A stretch of DNA of 64,000 nt. Source: Ancistrus triradiatus (lineage: Eukaryota > Chordata > Actinopteri > Siluriformes > Loricariidae). The DNA lies in the NCBI GenBank assembly GCA_025084515.1, contig JAJAGP010000427.1, positions 120,001 through 184,000 of the forward strand. The letters are read 5' to 3'. The notes under the pieces were generated by a model, which searched no databases, had not been told where the DNA came from, and saw only the letters and a list, made by a program, of their open reading frames with translations. Below, in pieces: positions 45,059 through 56,429 of this stretch. Numbering within the stretch: position 1 is the first letter of the stretch; every line of letters starts with the position of its first letter. The translations under genes were made by a program, and so were the position numbers.

Positions 45059-45250
45059 TGGTAGCCTAGTGGTTAAGGTACTGGACTATGGACCAGAAGG
45101 TTCAGGGTTCAAATCCCACCTCTGCCAAACTGCCACTGTTTGGTCCTTGAGTAAGGCCCTTAACTAACAATTGCTTGGATTGTAAGGTTGTATCAATTGT
45201 AAGTCGCTCTGGATAAGGGCGTCTGCTAAATGCTGTAACTGTAAATGTAA
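45059..45250 (+). mobile_element. SINE family S, near full-length
   Basis: TGGTAGCCTAGTGGTTAAGG, GGTTCAAATCCCACCTCTGC, GCTCTGGATAAGGGCGTCTG and CTAAATGCTGTAACTGTAAA. It is well preserved, so a relatively young insertion; the first few bases of the head are missing. Confidence 0.92.
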
Positions 45251-46560
45251 GATATTATCGTAGATGATACTTATGACACAACCTTATTCTGACTGCTATA
45301 GGAACACAACAGAACCTTGCATGCATTATGCATTGGATCTGTCTGTCAAATGCATCCACTTACAGGGACCTTTTAAAGGAACGGAATAGGTAGTGAGTGC
45401 TACCAAAGAAAGTGCCAAAGAAGGAAAACTAGCTTCGAGTATTCCCTGAAGGAATGCTGTGGGTTCCTGTTCTTGTTCTTGGCCGTGAGCAGACCATGTC
45501 ACAGAGATCTGGAGAAGAAAAAAGATTCTGGAGAACATCTGTAGTGAGAGAGATACAGAGGAGGCAGAGACCCAGTGTCACTCATCATTGTGAGGCCACT
45601 TCCATGGGAAACACTGAGCTCATGCCCTATCGGCCCTGTAATGGACTCTTTAGAGGGGATGGACTGCCCTGATATGTCCCCAGGCCCTGATAAAGCAGAA
45701 TTCCTGTCTGGACTCAAACCCAAACAACATTAGCAGTGACACTGTGAGCTCAAAATGTCCAGTTCTACTAAATACCTTGGTCTGCTGGCATAAAGCAGAA
45801 GCAGATTCCTCTGTCCAGGTTTGGCAGGACTGTTCATCAGCGTGCCACTTATCTCCAGCCAGAAAGTAATGATAACACTGTTAGCAACAATAATGTGTGG
45901 CTGGGGCACACAACTATCATCATGACAAGCGAGAGAGGTCGAAGAGGTTTGGCATCTCACTGCAAATTCCTCGATTTCAGGACCAGCACAAGTCTCATGC
46001 CATCTTTCGTCTTGCACCAGAACATGGTTTTCCCATGTAGAGTGTTAACAAGACGGTTTTTAAAGACCTGATTTTCTCTTCTCTCACACTCATCTCCTTC
46101 TGCGTTGTGGAAAATCCTCATGTTAGTTTTAAAATCAGGCTGTATAGATTCATGTCGGCCAGAGGAGGAGGAGGTATGTCATCTTGCCTAACTTATGACC
46201 ACAGGGTGGAGAAAGCCAGTTTTGTGCTTTTTCATGCAGGGTACGGATGAGTTCTCACTCAGCAGCACTAGTTCTGCATCTCAGCGGCCAGCCACATCCA
46301 TTAACCCACTGTGACGCTGAAGAAACTCGATGTGAAAGCCATGCAAAAGCTTTGCCTTCTCGTTTGGATCATTTTCATTCCTCCCCTCCTTGTTTTAATG
46401 ATACGTGGTGGGCATCGGTGAAAAAAAATAAAAACAGCAAGAGGAAAAATACACGAGTTGCTTTTCTAAACTTTTTCTTCACGATTGCTCCACTTACATG
46501 ACTAATGGAAAATTGCAGTCGGGTCAGGACACACATCATTCAGATAGCCATCATGCAGGA
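45251..46560. other. Unique intronic sequence
   Basis: Nothing is recognised. Open frames at 45454-45723 and 45730-46017 lie on opposite strands and carry no motif. Confidence 0.4.
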
Positions 46561-46775
46561 TTAATGATGGACTGACCGATTAATCGGGCTAATTAATGCC
46601 ATTTTGAAATAATCGGCAACAGGCGATATTCAAAAATAGTGGAGAAAATGCAAGAAACTTTGCATTGGTGGAGACATTTATGAGAAGATGAAAACTCCAG
46701 CATTATATCTTGTTGCTCTTAACTGGAACTGGGATTGAAAACAAAAAGTTGCCGCTACCATGTGCACTGCTCTAA

Positions 46776-46850
46776 CATTGAACGGTGACACAGTGGCAAG
46801 CAAGCAAGTCCTGGGTTCAATCCCCAGGTGGAGTGACTTGGGTCCTTTTA
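46776..46850 (+). repeat. tRNA-like SINE scrap
   Basis: CGGTGACACAGTGGCAAGCA, then TCCTGGGTTCAATCCCCAGG, has A-box-like and B-box-like motifs at about the right distance. It differs from family S and lacks a tail. Confidence 0.45.
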
Positions 46851-46907
46851 GATTGCTATTAAATTTTACATATAATATAAAATATATGTAATGAATATAT
46901 TTTAATA

Positions 46908-48004
46908 TATGTCGCTGGGCAACACAGACTTTCAACTCCCTCCACAAATTTTCTAAGGGGTTGAGGTCTGGAGACTGGCTACTCCTTCGTTGCCCGAGCG
47001 GTGTGTTTGGGATAATTGTCATGCTGGAAGACCCAGCTACGTTCCATCTTCAATGCTCTCACTGATGGAAGGAGGTTTTGGCTTAAAATCTCACGATACA
47101 TGGCCCCGTTCATTCTTCCCTTAACACGGATCAGTCGTCCTGTCCCCTTTGCAGAAAACCAGCCCCAAAGCATGAGGTTTCCACCCCCATGCTTCACAGT
47201 AGGTATGGTGTTCTTGGGATGCAACTCAGCATTCTTCGTCCTCCAAACACAATGAGTTGAGTTTTTACCAGTTCTATTTTGGTTTCATCTGACCACATGA
47301 TATTCTCCCAATCCTCTTCGGGATCATCCATATGCTCTCTGGCAAACTTCAGACGGGCCTGGACATGTACTGGCTTAAGCAGGGGGACACGCCTGGCACT
47401 GCAGGATCTGAGTCCCTCTCGGCCTAGTGTGTTACTGATGGTAGCCTTTGTTACTTTGGTCCCAGCTCTCTGCAGGTCATTCATCAGGTCCCTATGTGTA
47501 GTTCTGGGATTTTTGCTCACCGTTCTCATGATCATTTTGACCCCACGGGATGAGATCTTGCATGGGGTCCCAGATCGAGAGAGATTATCAATGGTCTTGT
47601 ATGTCTTCCATTTTCTTACAATTGCTCCCACAGTTGATTTATTCACACCGACCTGCTTGCCTATTGTATATTCACTCTTTCCAGCCTGGTGCAGGTCTAC
47701 AATGTTCTTCGTGGTGTCCTTTGACAGCTCTTTGGTCTGACTGTTTGAGGATGTGGACAGGTGTCTTTTATACAGATAACGAGGTCAAACAGGTGCCATT
47801 AATACAGGTAATGAGTGGAGCACAGAAGAGCTTCTTAAAGAAGAAGTTACAGGTCTGTGACTTGTTGCTTGTTTGTGGATGACCAAATAATTATTTTGCA
47901 CCATGATTTACAATTAAATTCTTTAACAATCCTACAATGTGATTTCCTGGATTTTTTTTTGTCTATGATTGTCTCTCATAGTTGAAGTGTACCTATGATG
48001 AAAA
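46908..48004 (-). mobile_element. Tc1-like family A, both ends truncated
   Basis: Covers the 5' untranslated region (right; TTTTATACAGATAACGAGGT) to CTTTCAACTCCCTCCACA near the end of the transposase (left). Outer TIRs are missing on both sides: right at GTACCTATGATGAAAAT, followed by (AAAT)n, and left at CTGGGCAACACAG. About 39 bp are deleted between AGACTGGCTA and CTCCTTCGTTGC, where the DLNP and the KEW sequence should be further apart. Confidence 0.9.
46920..47740 (-). pseudogene. Tc1 family A transposase, longest remnant, start codon lost
   Basis: The minus strand reads KELSKDTTKNIVDLHQAGKS, EYTIGKQVGVNKSTVGAIVR (HTH1), GTPCKISSRG and HTH2 (RDLMNDLQRAGTKVTKATIS). Then come IMWSDETKIEL with the first Asp, a frameshift near 47262, CIPRTP/NTIPTVKHGGGNLMLWGW, the second Asp in QHDNYPKHT, and SQSPDLNPLENLW after a deletion. 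The AUG and neighbouring 20 or so bases are deleted near 47735. Confidence 0.9.
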
Positions 48005-48025
48005 TAAATAAATAAATAAATAAAC
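48001..48025 (+). repeat. (AAAT)n microsatellite
   Basis: Five to six AAAT units at the truncation point of the Tc1 copy. Confidence 0.95.
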
Positions 48026-48084
48026 CCTGCTCTCTACATATTGCCATTGTCAATTAAAAAACCCGTATCGGTCAACCACTAGTT

Positions 48085-50300
48085 CAAATTCCTCAGATGT
48101 TGAAATCAATCAAAATGGGGTCACCAATTTTTTCAACAAGCCGACTGGTCAGACTAGACCACACCGGTAATGCTAATATCTGAATCCCTGATGATTATTA
48201 CCTTTACTTGGACAGCCAGCAGGTCTTCTTAGTATCTGTCTGATGGTTCTACATGATAGCTATTTATAAATGTGTAACATCAAACGGCCCGCCTAGAGGT
48301 TGTGAGGCCCTGGCAGTTGACGCTGGCTGTAAAGCATTATCAGGCAGCTAATAAAGTCATTTGTGATGAGCCGAAGTTCATCCGCAGAGGCGTCTGCAGA
48401 CAGCACCTGTCACCCGGGATTTATTTCTAAAGTAGCTCAGAGCAGATTTACTGATATCTCCACCAGGGTCATGCTTGTCTTTGTTGTGCCTGGTGGTAAA
48501 AGAGCAAAATGAATCCAAAACCAACCCCATCCGTGCTGGAGCCACCGAGATGCCGAATGATTAGCCTGAGGGTTAGACTTTCTCCCTTTCTTGCAGAAGC
48601 CCACCTACAAAGTCCAGGCTGATAGCACTGACTCCCTTCTGTCTGACCCCAATTGGGCTTTTAGCTTCAGGTCAACCAACACTAAATATTGAAATGACTC
48701 GGCGAGTAAAACATTGCCTAATATGACAGCATTTGTATTTACAATATCGCAAGTCGTGGGCTTGGAAATCCTTGTTTAAAAAAAAAGTACATCCATCTTG
48801 ATACTATCATGGACACCGCAAGTGGTCAGCGACCTTGTCTTTGGATATAGCGACAAAAATCGTGCCTGACGCTGTCTAATTGTCGAATATTATTTTACTA
48901 AGAGATACAAAATACAATTCTAATTAAGGTCAGCCATACATGATGTTCAGAGATGTTCCCCTGACCGCACGCTAGGCCTAATCTTTGCAGTCAGGGTAAA
49001 CACGGGGCTCTGAATCATGGGAGTGCAATGTGCTGGGACAGGCTAATCAATTTCATTAGCTGCATCAATCATCGCTGGCTGACGTTTATTGTGGTGGTGA
49101 TGGGTTGATCTTGTGGACTTGGGGACAGGCGGCTTCAGTGATAAATGCTGCTATCTCCAGAGACAAGAAATAAATAGAGGCCTCTTGTCTTCTGTAGGAG
49201 AGTCGAGCAGAAAAACGCGGTGGCGAGAGCGGAAAGAGGTTAGAGAGCAGAGATCAATCCTGTCGTAAGCTCTGACGCATTTCCGTGCCATCATGCGGAG
49301 GGCAGTGAGCAGAAATGTCTGCCATAATATACCAAGCGAATCATCGTTGGTGTGAGTTCACTGGAATTCTGCTTCATTTCTTGCTTATATGACAGCAAAT
49401 CAAGGGTTTTGCTTTAGAATGAAGCTATGTATCAGGTTAAGGGAAAATGGTGTGAGGAGCAACAGTGTGACAACACAGAAGACTCAATATTTTATGAGTC
49501 CAGTCTCTGAGCTTCTTCCATCCTTCAAAGCTCACAAGTACATGGACAGCCTATTGCACTCAGCCCAGTAACGCTTAAGAGGTTTTGCCTAAGAAATTAT
49601 TTGTTGAAACTACCCATATGGTTTAAACTAAAGTTTTTTGCCACCTCTGACCATCTTGCATGGTGAAAACATACCATTAACCTGCTTAGCCATTAATAAC
49701 CGAACCGTTTCCCTCCGCTAATATCGCTGGCAGCTGATAAATAAAACATAAAACACGCAGCGAACTTTGGCCCCCGAGAGCCATAGAGTAAAGGGAATAT
49801 GCTGCTCGTGATCCGTCCTTTGTATCACCAGACGGTATCTCTTGGCTGCAGCTTTCGATTTCAGTCTTTTGAATTTTTTAGTGGTCGACGTGGGCATTAA
49901 TCTGATCTGGACGCCTCTCAAGCCAGGAGGCTAAACGGTTCTCTAGCTACAGTTCATTTCATGCACACAAGCCCGTTTTCTGTTGTCTGCCCAACTGGAG
50001 AGCTATAAATGATACAAATTCTTATCCTGCCATTATAATCATTACGCTTGTTATTGTTGGGTGTTTTTACTCAATAAAGCACTGTTTCACTCATCAGAGG
50101 TAATTGTTTGCCATTCGGCTTAAACTGATGGGCAAAGTTAAGCTCGTAATATCTGCGATTGTAGAGATTTCTGTTGCAATTCGATGTTCAAAGGCCCTTT
50201 CACTGACGAAGCGCTGCTTTTCTTGCTGGGTTATATGTGACGGATTCCCAAGACGTCCATCGAATGTTACTGTACATTATTCTATGTGTCTGTTCCAATT
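48085..50300. other. Repeat-poor intron, candidate conserved non-coding sequence
   Basis: 48990-49110 has AGGCTAATCAATTTCATTAG, CTGCATCAATCATCGCTGGC and TGACGTTTATTGTGG, dense in homeodomain/TALE-like words. 50030-50110 is also AT-rich. No exon is recognised. Confidence 0.4.
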
Positions 50301-50301
50301 A

Positions 50302-50737
50302 CACTATATGACCAAAGGTCTGTGGACACCCCAAAAATTGCATCCAGAACATGGGTTTTAGTATGGAGTCTGCCCCGCACATGTGCTGCTACAGCCTTTG
50401 TTTTTCTAAGAGGGCTTTGCATGGGATTTTGGAACATGACTGTGAGGGCTAGCTCACTTTTGGCATTCCAGTGCTTTTTCAAAGTGTCCTGTGCATGCAA
50501 GTTGGCAAACCAATTTTCTATGGAATTTGCAGAAAGTTGATGAACTGACTTGTGGAAATCCTATAAATGTGTCATATTGAGAGTCACCGGGGTATCAGTA
50601 CAACCCATTTCTACTGCTACTGTTTGCTTATGGAGAATCCAGAAATGTATGCTTTGTATTATGAATGAGTTACAAGTGCTGAAATAGCAGAGCTCAGTAA
50701 TTAGAAGGGATGTCCACAAACTTTTGTCTATATAGCA
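50302..50737. mobile_element. Non-autonomous TA-target DNA transposon, family D
   Basis: The left end CACTATATGACCAAAGGTCT, then GTGGACACC, and the right end GGATGTCCACAAACTTTTGT, then CTATATAGCA, are inverted repeats. TA flanks both sides (50300-50301 and 50738-50739). It is 436 bp, has no transposase and is a known teleost type. Confidence 0.88.
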
Positions 50738-50739
50738 TA

Positions 50740-51596
50740 CAGTGGTGCTTGAAAGGTTGTGAACCCTTTAGAATTTTCTATATTTCTGCATAAATATGAC
50801 CTGAAACATCATCAGATTTTCACACAAGTCCTAAAAGTAGATAAAGAGAACCCAGTTAAACAAATGAGACAAAAATATTAATACTTGGTCATTTATTATT
50901 GAGGAAAATGCTCCATGTTCATATTAGTGAGTGGCAAAAGTATGTGAACCTTTGCTTTCAGTATCTGGTGTACCCCCTTTGCTGCCTTTTTTGCAACTAC
51001 ACGTTTCCTGTAACTGTTTTGATCAGTCCTGCAGCACCGCTTGGAGGAAGTTTTTAGCCCATTCTCCGTACCAACATCTCAGCTCTGGGATGTTGGTGCG
51101 TTGCCTCACATTAGCTGCTCACTTCAGGTCCTTCCCAACATTTCCATTGGAATTAGGGTCAGGACTTTGACTTGGGCCATTCCCAACATGAACTTTATTC
51201 TTCTTTAACCATTCTTTGGTAGAACGGCTTGTGTGCTTAGGGTCGTTGTCTTGCTGCATGACCCACCTTCTCTTGAGATTCAGTTCATGGACAGATGTCC
51301 TGACATTTTCCTTTAGAATTCTCTGATAGAATTCAGAATTCATTGTTCAAACAATGGCAAGCCGTCCTGCCCAGATGCAGCAAAACAGGCCCAAACGATG
51401 ATACTACCACCACCATGTTTCACAGATGGGATAAGGTTCTTATGCTGGAATGTAGTGTTTTCCTTTCTCCAAACAGTGTTTTCCTTTCTCTTTATCTACT
51501 TTTAGGACTTGTGTGAAAATCCGATGATGTTTTAGGTCATATTTATGCAGAAATATAGAAAATTCTAAAGGGTCCACAAACCTTCAAGCACCACTG
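50740..51596 (-). mobile_element. Tc1-like family B deletion derivative
   Basis: Termini CAGTGGTGCTTGAAAGGTTG and CTTCAAGCACCACTG; TA at 50738-50739 and 51597-51598. It is 857 bp. The transposase 5' two-thirds is missing: CCTTTCTCCAAACAGTGTTT, a small local duplication, joins straight to CTCTTTATCTACTTTTAGGA of the opposite subterminal region. Confidence 0.92.
51119..51343 (-). pseudogene. Tc1 family B transposase C-terminal fragment
   Basis: The minus frame gives MNSEFYQRILKENVRTSVHE, WVMQQDNDPKHTSRSTKEWL and SQSPDPNSNGNVGKDLK. The catalytic Glu region reads NSNGN instead of NPIEM, so a frameshift-compensated substitution has removed the Glu. Confidence 0.85.
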
Positions 51597-51598
51597 TA

Positions 51599-53584
51599 TA
51601 TGGGATACTATAGTGTACCAATATTGACTAAATAGCTGACATAGTGCAGTGTTTCTTATATATAGATTTATTTAATATCAATCATTTCAATAATAATAAT
51701 AACTATTTTAATTAAGTTACTACATTCATATTAAGTTATCAAATTATTAATTAAATTAATAAGATCCCCAGCGAATAGAAAAAAACTTTCACTCACCAAT
51801 AGGCAGGATGAATGTACCATAAATCCAGATTACCAGTTGTTGACTAGTCTCAGAGGTGTGTGCATAAGACTTTGCATACAGAGATAGTGCTGGCTACCAT
51901 TGGTTTGAAGAAATACAATGGTTTCAGTGCGTCTGGTACAGCAAAAGTTCACCTTTCACAGTAAGTAGATGGAATTTGGAACCCTGGATCTCTGGGAAAA
52001 ATGTGTGAGATTATTTCAAATAGTAGGCAAAATGCAAAACAGACACACAAACCCCGGCTGAACTGCATATCCAGTAAGAGGACAAAGTGGCTGACAGAGA
52101 CTTAAGGCATTGGTGAAATCCTTACATGCCAGGATCAGACCAACCAAGATTTATGGAAGAAATAAATAACATATGCGAGTACTTTTGTGTGTGTGTGTCA
52201 GTAGGTGAGTGTGTGCGTTATCTAACAAGGCCCTACTCTTTCTGTCAGCGTCGTGACAAGCGTGGAACCTCGCTGTCATCATGCTGGAGATGAGAGTGTG
52301 AATGATAGGATAAATCAGCAGCCCACTTTTACAGAAACCTGTGAAAACGCATTCTCAGACAGCTTCTGGACACCTTCACACGCTGGGTCAATTTATTCCG
52401 ACCTCGTTCAGTGTATTCTGGAAATGGTTCTGAAAATACTTGCGAATTGGTCTCGTGAAGGGAACACTAAATCCTTCGTCATCACGTCTGCCATTATTTA
52501 ATTCATCTGAGAAAACCTCCCAAGCTGACATTTTAGGTTAACCCAACATAGCTGTTGAACCCACTTCCAGTCCTTTAAGGTGTGGGGTTTCATTTAATCC
52601 AGTAAATTCTCCTTCCGTCCTCAGCTAGGAATCGTCGGCCTAATTATACCATCCGGCGACTGCAGTTAATTATCGATTTCTGATTTAATCAATCACAACA
52701 CGTAATAGGTGCGCCAAGCTGCAGCTCAGACACATCAGAGTCCATTTAGCTTCTCAGATCTGGCGGTATCGTTCGAGGTTTGGATGATGTCGTTTTGCAA
52801 TATTCATGTCAGATGTGCTTAGATATAAAAAGATCTCTCTTTGGAAAGCGCTGGCTTCTGTTTCTCTCTAATGAATCTCACTGTAAAGGACCCGTCAGTG
52901 GTCGCAGTGAATTTAGACCGTCCAAATATATGGCTTTAATGAAGGTTCTCGCTACTGTGTGAGTTTGTGTGTATTCAGACACAAGAGGCTGGCTCGTGAC
53001 TTGTTTTGTTTGGCAGAGTCACTGCTTGACTGCGGAGTGATTGATTGTTTTTTTCCATCTGATGAGATGAATTTAAGCACCCCTGCACCCCAATTCTTCA
53101 TAAGGTTTGTAGGTGAAAAATACATTTGTCTTGCCTGCTTTTTTCCCTTTTATAAACGTTCACCAAATAAGAGACCATGTTATTTTTAATAGACATATGC
53201 CTGTTTCCATCAGATTTATTCAGTGCTACTATGTTATATTTATGGAATAATATTTAAGATCTTATTTTAAGACCTTATTTCACTGTAAAGGAACACATTT
53301 TTTCATTCAGTCCATCCTTAACCCCCTCTCTTTCTCTCTATCTCTGTAACACATATATGGGATAAGAATCTGCAGGCATTTCAAAAGAGGGCAGGGAACT
53401 GAGAAGCCTGCAGAAACTTTGACAGTATGTGAGAAATGAGCGCATTTAACTCTGCACTGCAAAGATGCGGGTTTTGTTGCAGCATATGGCCACAAACAGA
53501 AATTAATTCTCAAACAGAAACTAATCTACAACTGTAACTCAATCCATGCATATAATTATCCTCAGTGTTAACATCTGTGTAATA
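51599..53584. other. Intron with a candidate conserved block
   Basis: 52620-52760 reads CCTAATTATACCATCCGGCG, CAGTTAATTATCGATTTCTG and TTTAATCAATCACAACACG, the densest homeodomain-like cluster I noticed. The rest to 53584 is unrecognised apart from a (TG)n at 52187-52198. Confidence 0.4.
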
Positions 53585-54253
53585 GGTGAGGTCATAAAGA
53601 ACCCCAGGGTAACTTCTAAGCAACTGAAGGCCTCTCTCACATTGGCTAATGTTAATGTTCTTGAGTCCTCCATCAGAAAAACACTGAACAACAATGGTCT
53701 GCAATGAGAAAAGAACATTGCAGCTCATCTGCAGTTTGCTAAAGATCACGTGGACAAGCCAGAATGCTATCGGAAGAATGTTTTGTGGACGGATGAAACC
53801 AAAATAGAACTTTTTGGTTTAAAAGAAAAGCGTTATGTTTGGAGAAAGGAAAACACTGCATTCCAGCATAAGAACCTTATCCCATCTGTGAAACATGGTG
53901 GTGGTAGTATCATGGTTTGAGCCTGTTTTGCTGCATCTGGGCCAGGACGGCTTGTCATCATTGATGAAACAATGAATTCTGAATAATATCAGAGAATTCT
54001 AAAGGAAAATGTCAGGACATCTGTCCATGAACTGAATCTCAAGAGAAGGTGGGTCATGCAGCAAAATAATGACCCTAAGCACACAAGTCGTTCTACCAAA
54101 GAATGGTTACAGAAGAATAAAGATAATGTTTTGGAATGACCAACTCAAAGTCCTGACCTTAATCCAATCGAAATGTTGTGGAAGGACCTGGAGCGAGCAG
54201 CTAATGTGAGGAAACCCACCAACATCCCAGAGTTGAAGCTGTTCTGTACTTGT
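53585..54253 (+). pseudogene. Tc1 family B transposase fragment with in-frame stops
   Basis: Starts in HTH2 (GGTCATAAAGAACCCCAGGG) and runs through TLNNNGLQ-like, the first-Asp region LWTDETKIELFGLKEK, VKHGGGSIMV and QQNNDPKHTSRS to RKPTNIPELKLF. One frame holds from 53918 to 54139 but carries stops at 53918-53920 (TGA for Trp), 53984-53986 (TAA) and 54137-54139 (TGA for Trp). The second catalytic Asp is Asn (AAT for GAC). Both TIRs are lost. Confidence 0.88.
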
Positions 54254-54440
54254 TTCTTCCCACATTCCAAAGACATGTGTTGGGTCACCTGGTCTCTCTA
54301 AAGTGCCCCATTGTGAGTGTGTGTGACCTGCACCTTGTCTAGGGTCCATTCCTGGCTGGGGTCCTCTGCAACCAGTAAGCCCCCTCCCCATGACCCTGAA
54401 TTGGATTAAATGGGTATGAAACTGAATGAATGAATAAATG
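54254..54440 (+). repeat. L2-type LINE 3' end
   Basis: CCACATTCCAAAGACATGTG, GGTCTCTCTAAAGTGCCCCA, CTTGTCTAGGGTCCATTCCT, then CCATGACCCTGAATTGGATT and a terminal GAATGAATGAATAAATG. This is the usual teleost L2 tail with its short tandem terminus. It abuts the Tc1 fragment directly, so one truncated the other. Confidence 0.75.
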
Positions 54441-55720
54441 TTTGTGCACATTTATAAGCACATAGACCTCTTCACAGACACTTTTCACTCGACTGGTTTC
54501 TTGAGTGTAAAGACTGAGGTTTGTTCAGAAGTTCATGCAACACAGCAGGTGGTTAGATGTTTTGGAAACAAGAAGATTATGAGAACAGACCCTAAAAATA
54601 GCTAAAATGAATTGAGCACTGCAGTGTGGTAAGGTCATAAATATAAAAGAGTATTTGCAGATATAAAAACTTCCCTGTTTTCTTTGTAATACAATATTCT
54701 CTTTCAGGCACCTTTCCAAGCTCCATATCACTTCACAAATATGCATCTGTCTGCATTTGCATAAAAGAGAAATCCTGATTTGAATTAAAAGCTTGTATCG
54801 ATCTTTGGTAGACACCGAACCACTTTCATCCTTACAGCTCTCAGCAAATGTGCTGCACAAAAGCAGGTATTGATAAAGCAGTATTGGTTTTCAAACAGTC
54901 AATCATAGCAGGGGAGAGTGTATTAATAAAATGATCCAGATAATGAAATTAGGCTCAGGCACAAAGACATAAATCCTCCCTCAGATGAATCCATCTAACA
55001 CTTCGAGTTGCAGTTTCACTATGAAAATGTAAAAGTTTTAAGATACTGTCAATCAATGTTTATGATGGCACATTGATTAGCCAGTATAACAGTAATGGCA
55101 CCCAGCACAGGTCTGTTGCTCTTCTATATGAGCTTGATGAATCATACACTTTATGCATTAGATGCTAGGTTGTGTGAGGTCTAAAACATCATTAAAATAA
55201 ATAATAAGAATAATTTAAATACATTAAAAGGAATACTTCATACATGGTACTATGTAATCCATTTATTATTCTCGGTTTCAAAATTGAAAGAAAAAGTACA
55301 TCAACATTAAAACCAACTGCTAAATATTATGTAGATCCTCCTTGTGACCCATCAAGGAATGGACTCCACATGACCTCTGAATCTCTACTGTATTATGTGG
55401 AGCCAAGACGTTAGCAGAAGACTTACTTTAAAGTCCTGTAAAATGTGAGGTGGGGCCGCCATGGATCGGACTTGTTTGTCCATTGGCTTTGGGGTAAAGT
55501 GAAGCAAATGCTTTGGTTTAAGTTGAGCCAGAAGTTAAATCTCTGATGTATGTATTCAAATGTCATAAGACATAACTGATATTAGTTTTCATATTTAAAT
55601 TACTGTAGTCAAGCTATTATGCCACAAATCCATAAGAAAAAACAAAAGACAAAACAAACGTGGTGCTCATCACCCATTGAGAAGATGTAAAGAGCAGTGT
55701 ATGGAGAGGAATGCAAGACA
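54441..55720. other. Unique intronic sequence
   Basis: AT-rich, with no recognised repeat or exon. Confidence 0.4.
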
Positions 55721-55723
55721 GAA

Positions 55724-55952
55724 TTTACATTTACAGCATTTAGCAGACGCCCTTATCCAGAGCGACTTACAATTGATACATTCTTACAATCCAAGCAATT
55801 GTGGGTTAAGGGCCTTGCTCAAGGACCCAACAGTGGCAGCTTGGCAGAGGTGGGATTTGAACCCTGGACCTTCTGATCCATAGTCCAGTACCTTAACCAC
55901 TAGGCTACCACAGTCCCACCACTAGGCTACCACAGTCCCACCACTAGGTTAC
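55724..55952 (-). mobile_element. SINE family S, full-length, reverse, with 22-bp tandem at its head
   Basis: TTTACATTTACAGCATTTAG through GGATTTGAACCCTGGACC to the head. There the 22-bp unit CCACTAGGCTACCACAGTCC(CA), which contains the inverse A box, is present 2.6 times (55897, 55919, 55941). The copy is otherwise close to consensus. Confidence 0.92.
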
Positions 55953-56034
55953 CCACATTGGTGTGCATTATTACTCCCATGTATGTGAAATCTGTTGAGC
56001 AAGCAATAAATTATTTTCAGCTTTGAACATAACA

Positions 56035-56222
56035 GTAGTGGCCTAGTGGTTAAGGTACTGGACTTTGCACCAGAAGACCCAGGGTTGAAAACCCATCTCT
56101 GCCAGGCTGCCACTGTTGGGTCTTTGAGCAAGACCCTGAAGCCACAATTGCTTGGATTGTAGGATCATATCAATTGTAAGCTGCTCTGGATAAGGGCATC
56201 TGCTAAAATGACCTAAATGTAA
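56035..56222 (+). mobile_element. SINE family S, full-length, forward
   Basis: GTGGCCTAGTGGTTAAGGTA, CCAGGGTTGAAAACCCATCT (altered B box) and CTCTGGATAAGGGCATCTGC, then the AATGTAAA tail. It faces the SINE at 55724 across about 80 bp. Confidence 0.88.
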
Positions 56223-56429
56223 ACTCTGGTTGGTTTTATTGTTAATTTTTAAGGTTCTATACATACTGTATCTACATCTTAAAAAAAAGGAATAGACAAT
56301 TTGTAATGGGTAACTGCATTAATCAATTGGATTTGGGTACAGAAGCAAATTTTCAGAAGCTTTTCTTGAAAAGGTTACTTGGCCTTTGAGTAGTTTCGAC
56401 TTAGTCCTAACGGGGGCAAGTTGAGCCAC

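Larger units (their letters stand above)
46565..48084. mobile_element. hAT-like element interrupted by a Tc1 copy
   Basis: The left end TGGACTGACCGATTAATCGG and the right end CCGTATCGGTCAACCACTAG are imperfect inverted repeats of the type TAGTGGTTGACCGATA. Inner right sequence TGCCATTGTCAATTAAAAAA is typical of that end. Most of the span between is the family A Tc1 copy at about 46908-48004, so the outer element is a short non-autonomous one that was later invaded. Confidence 0.6.
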
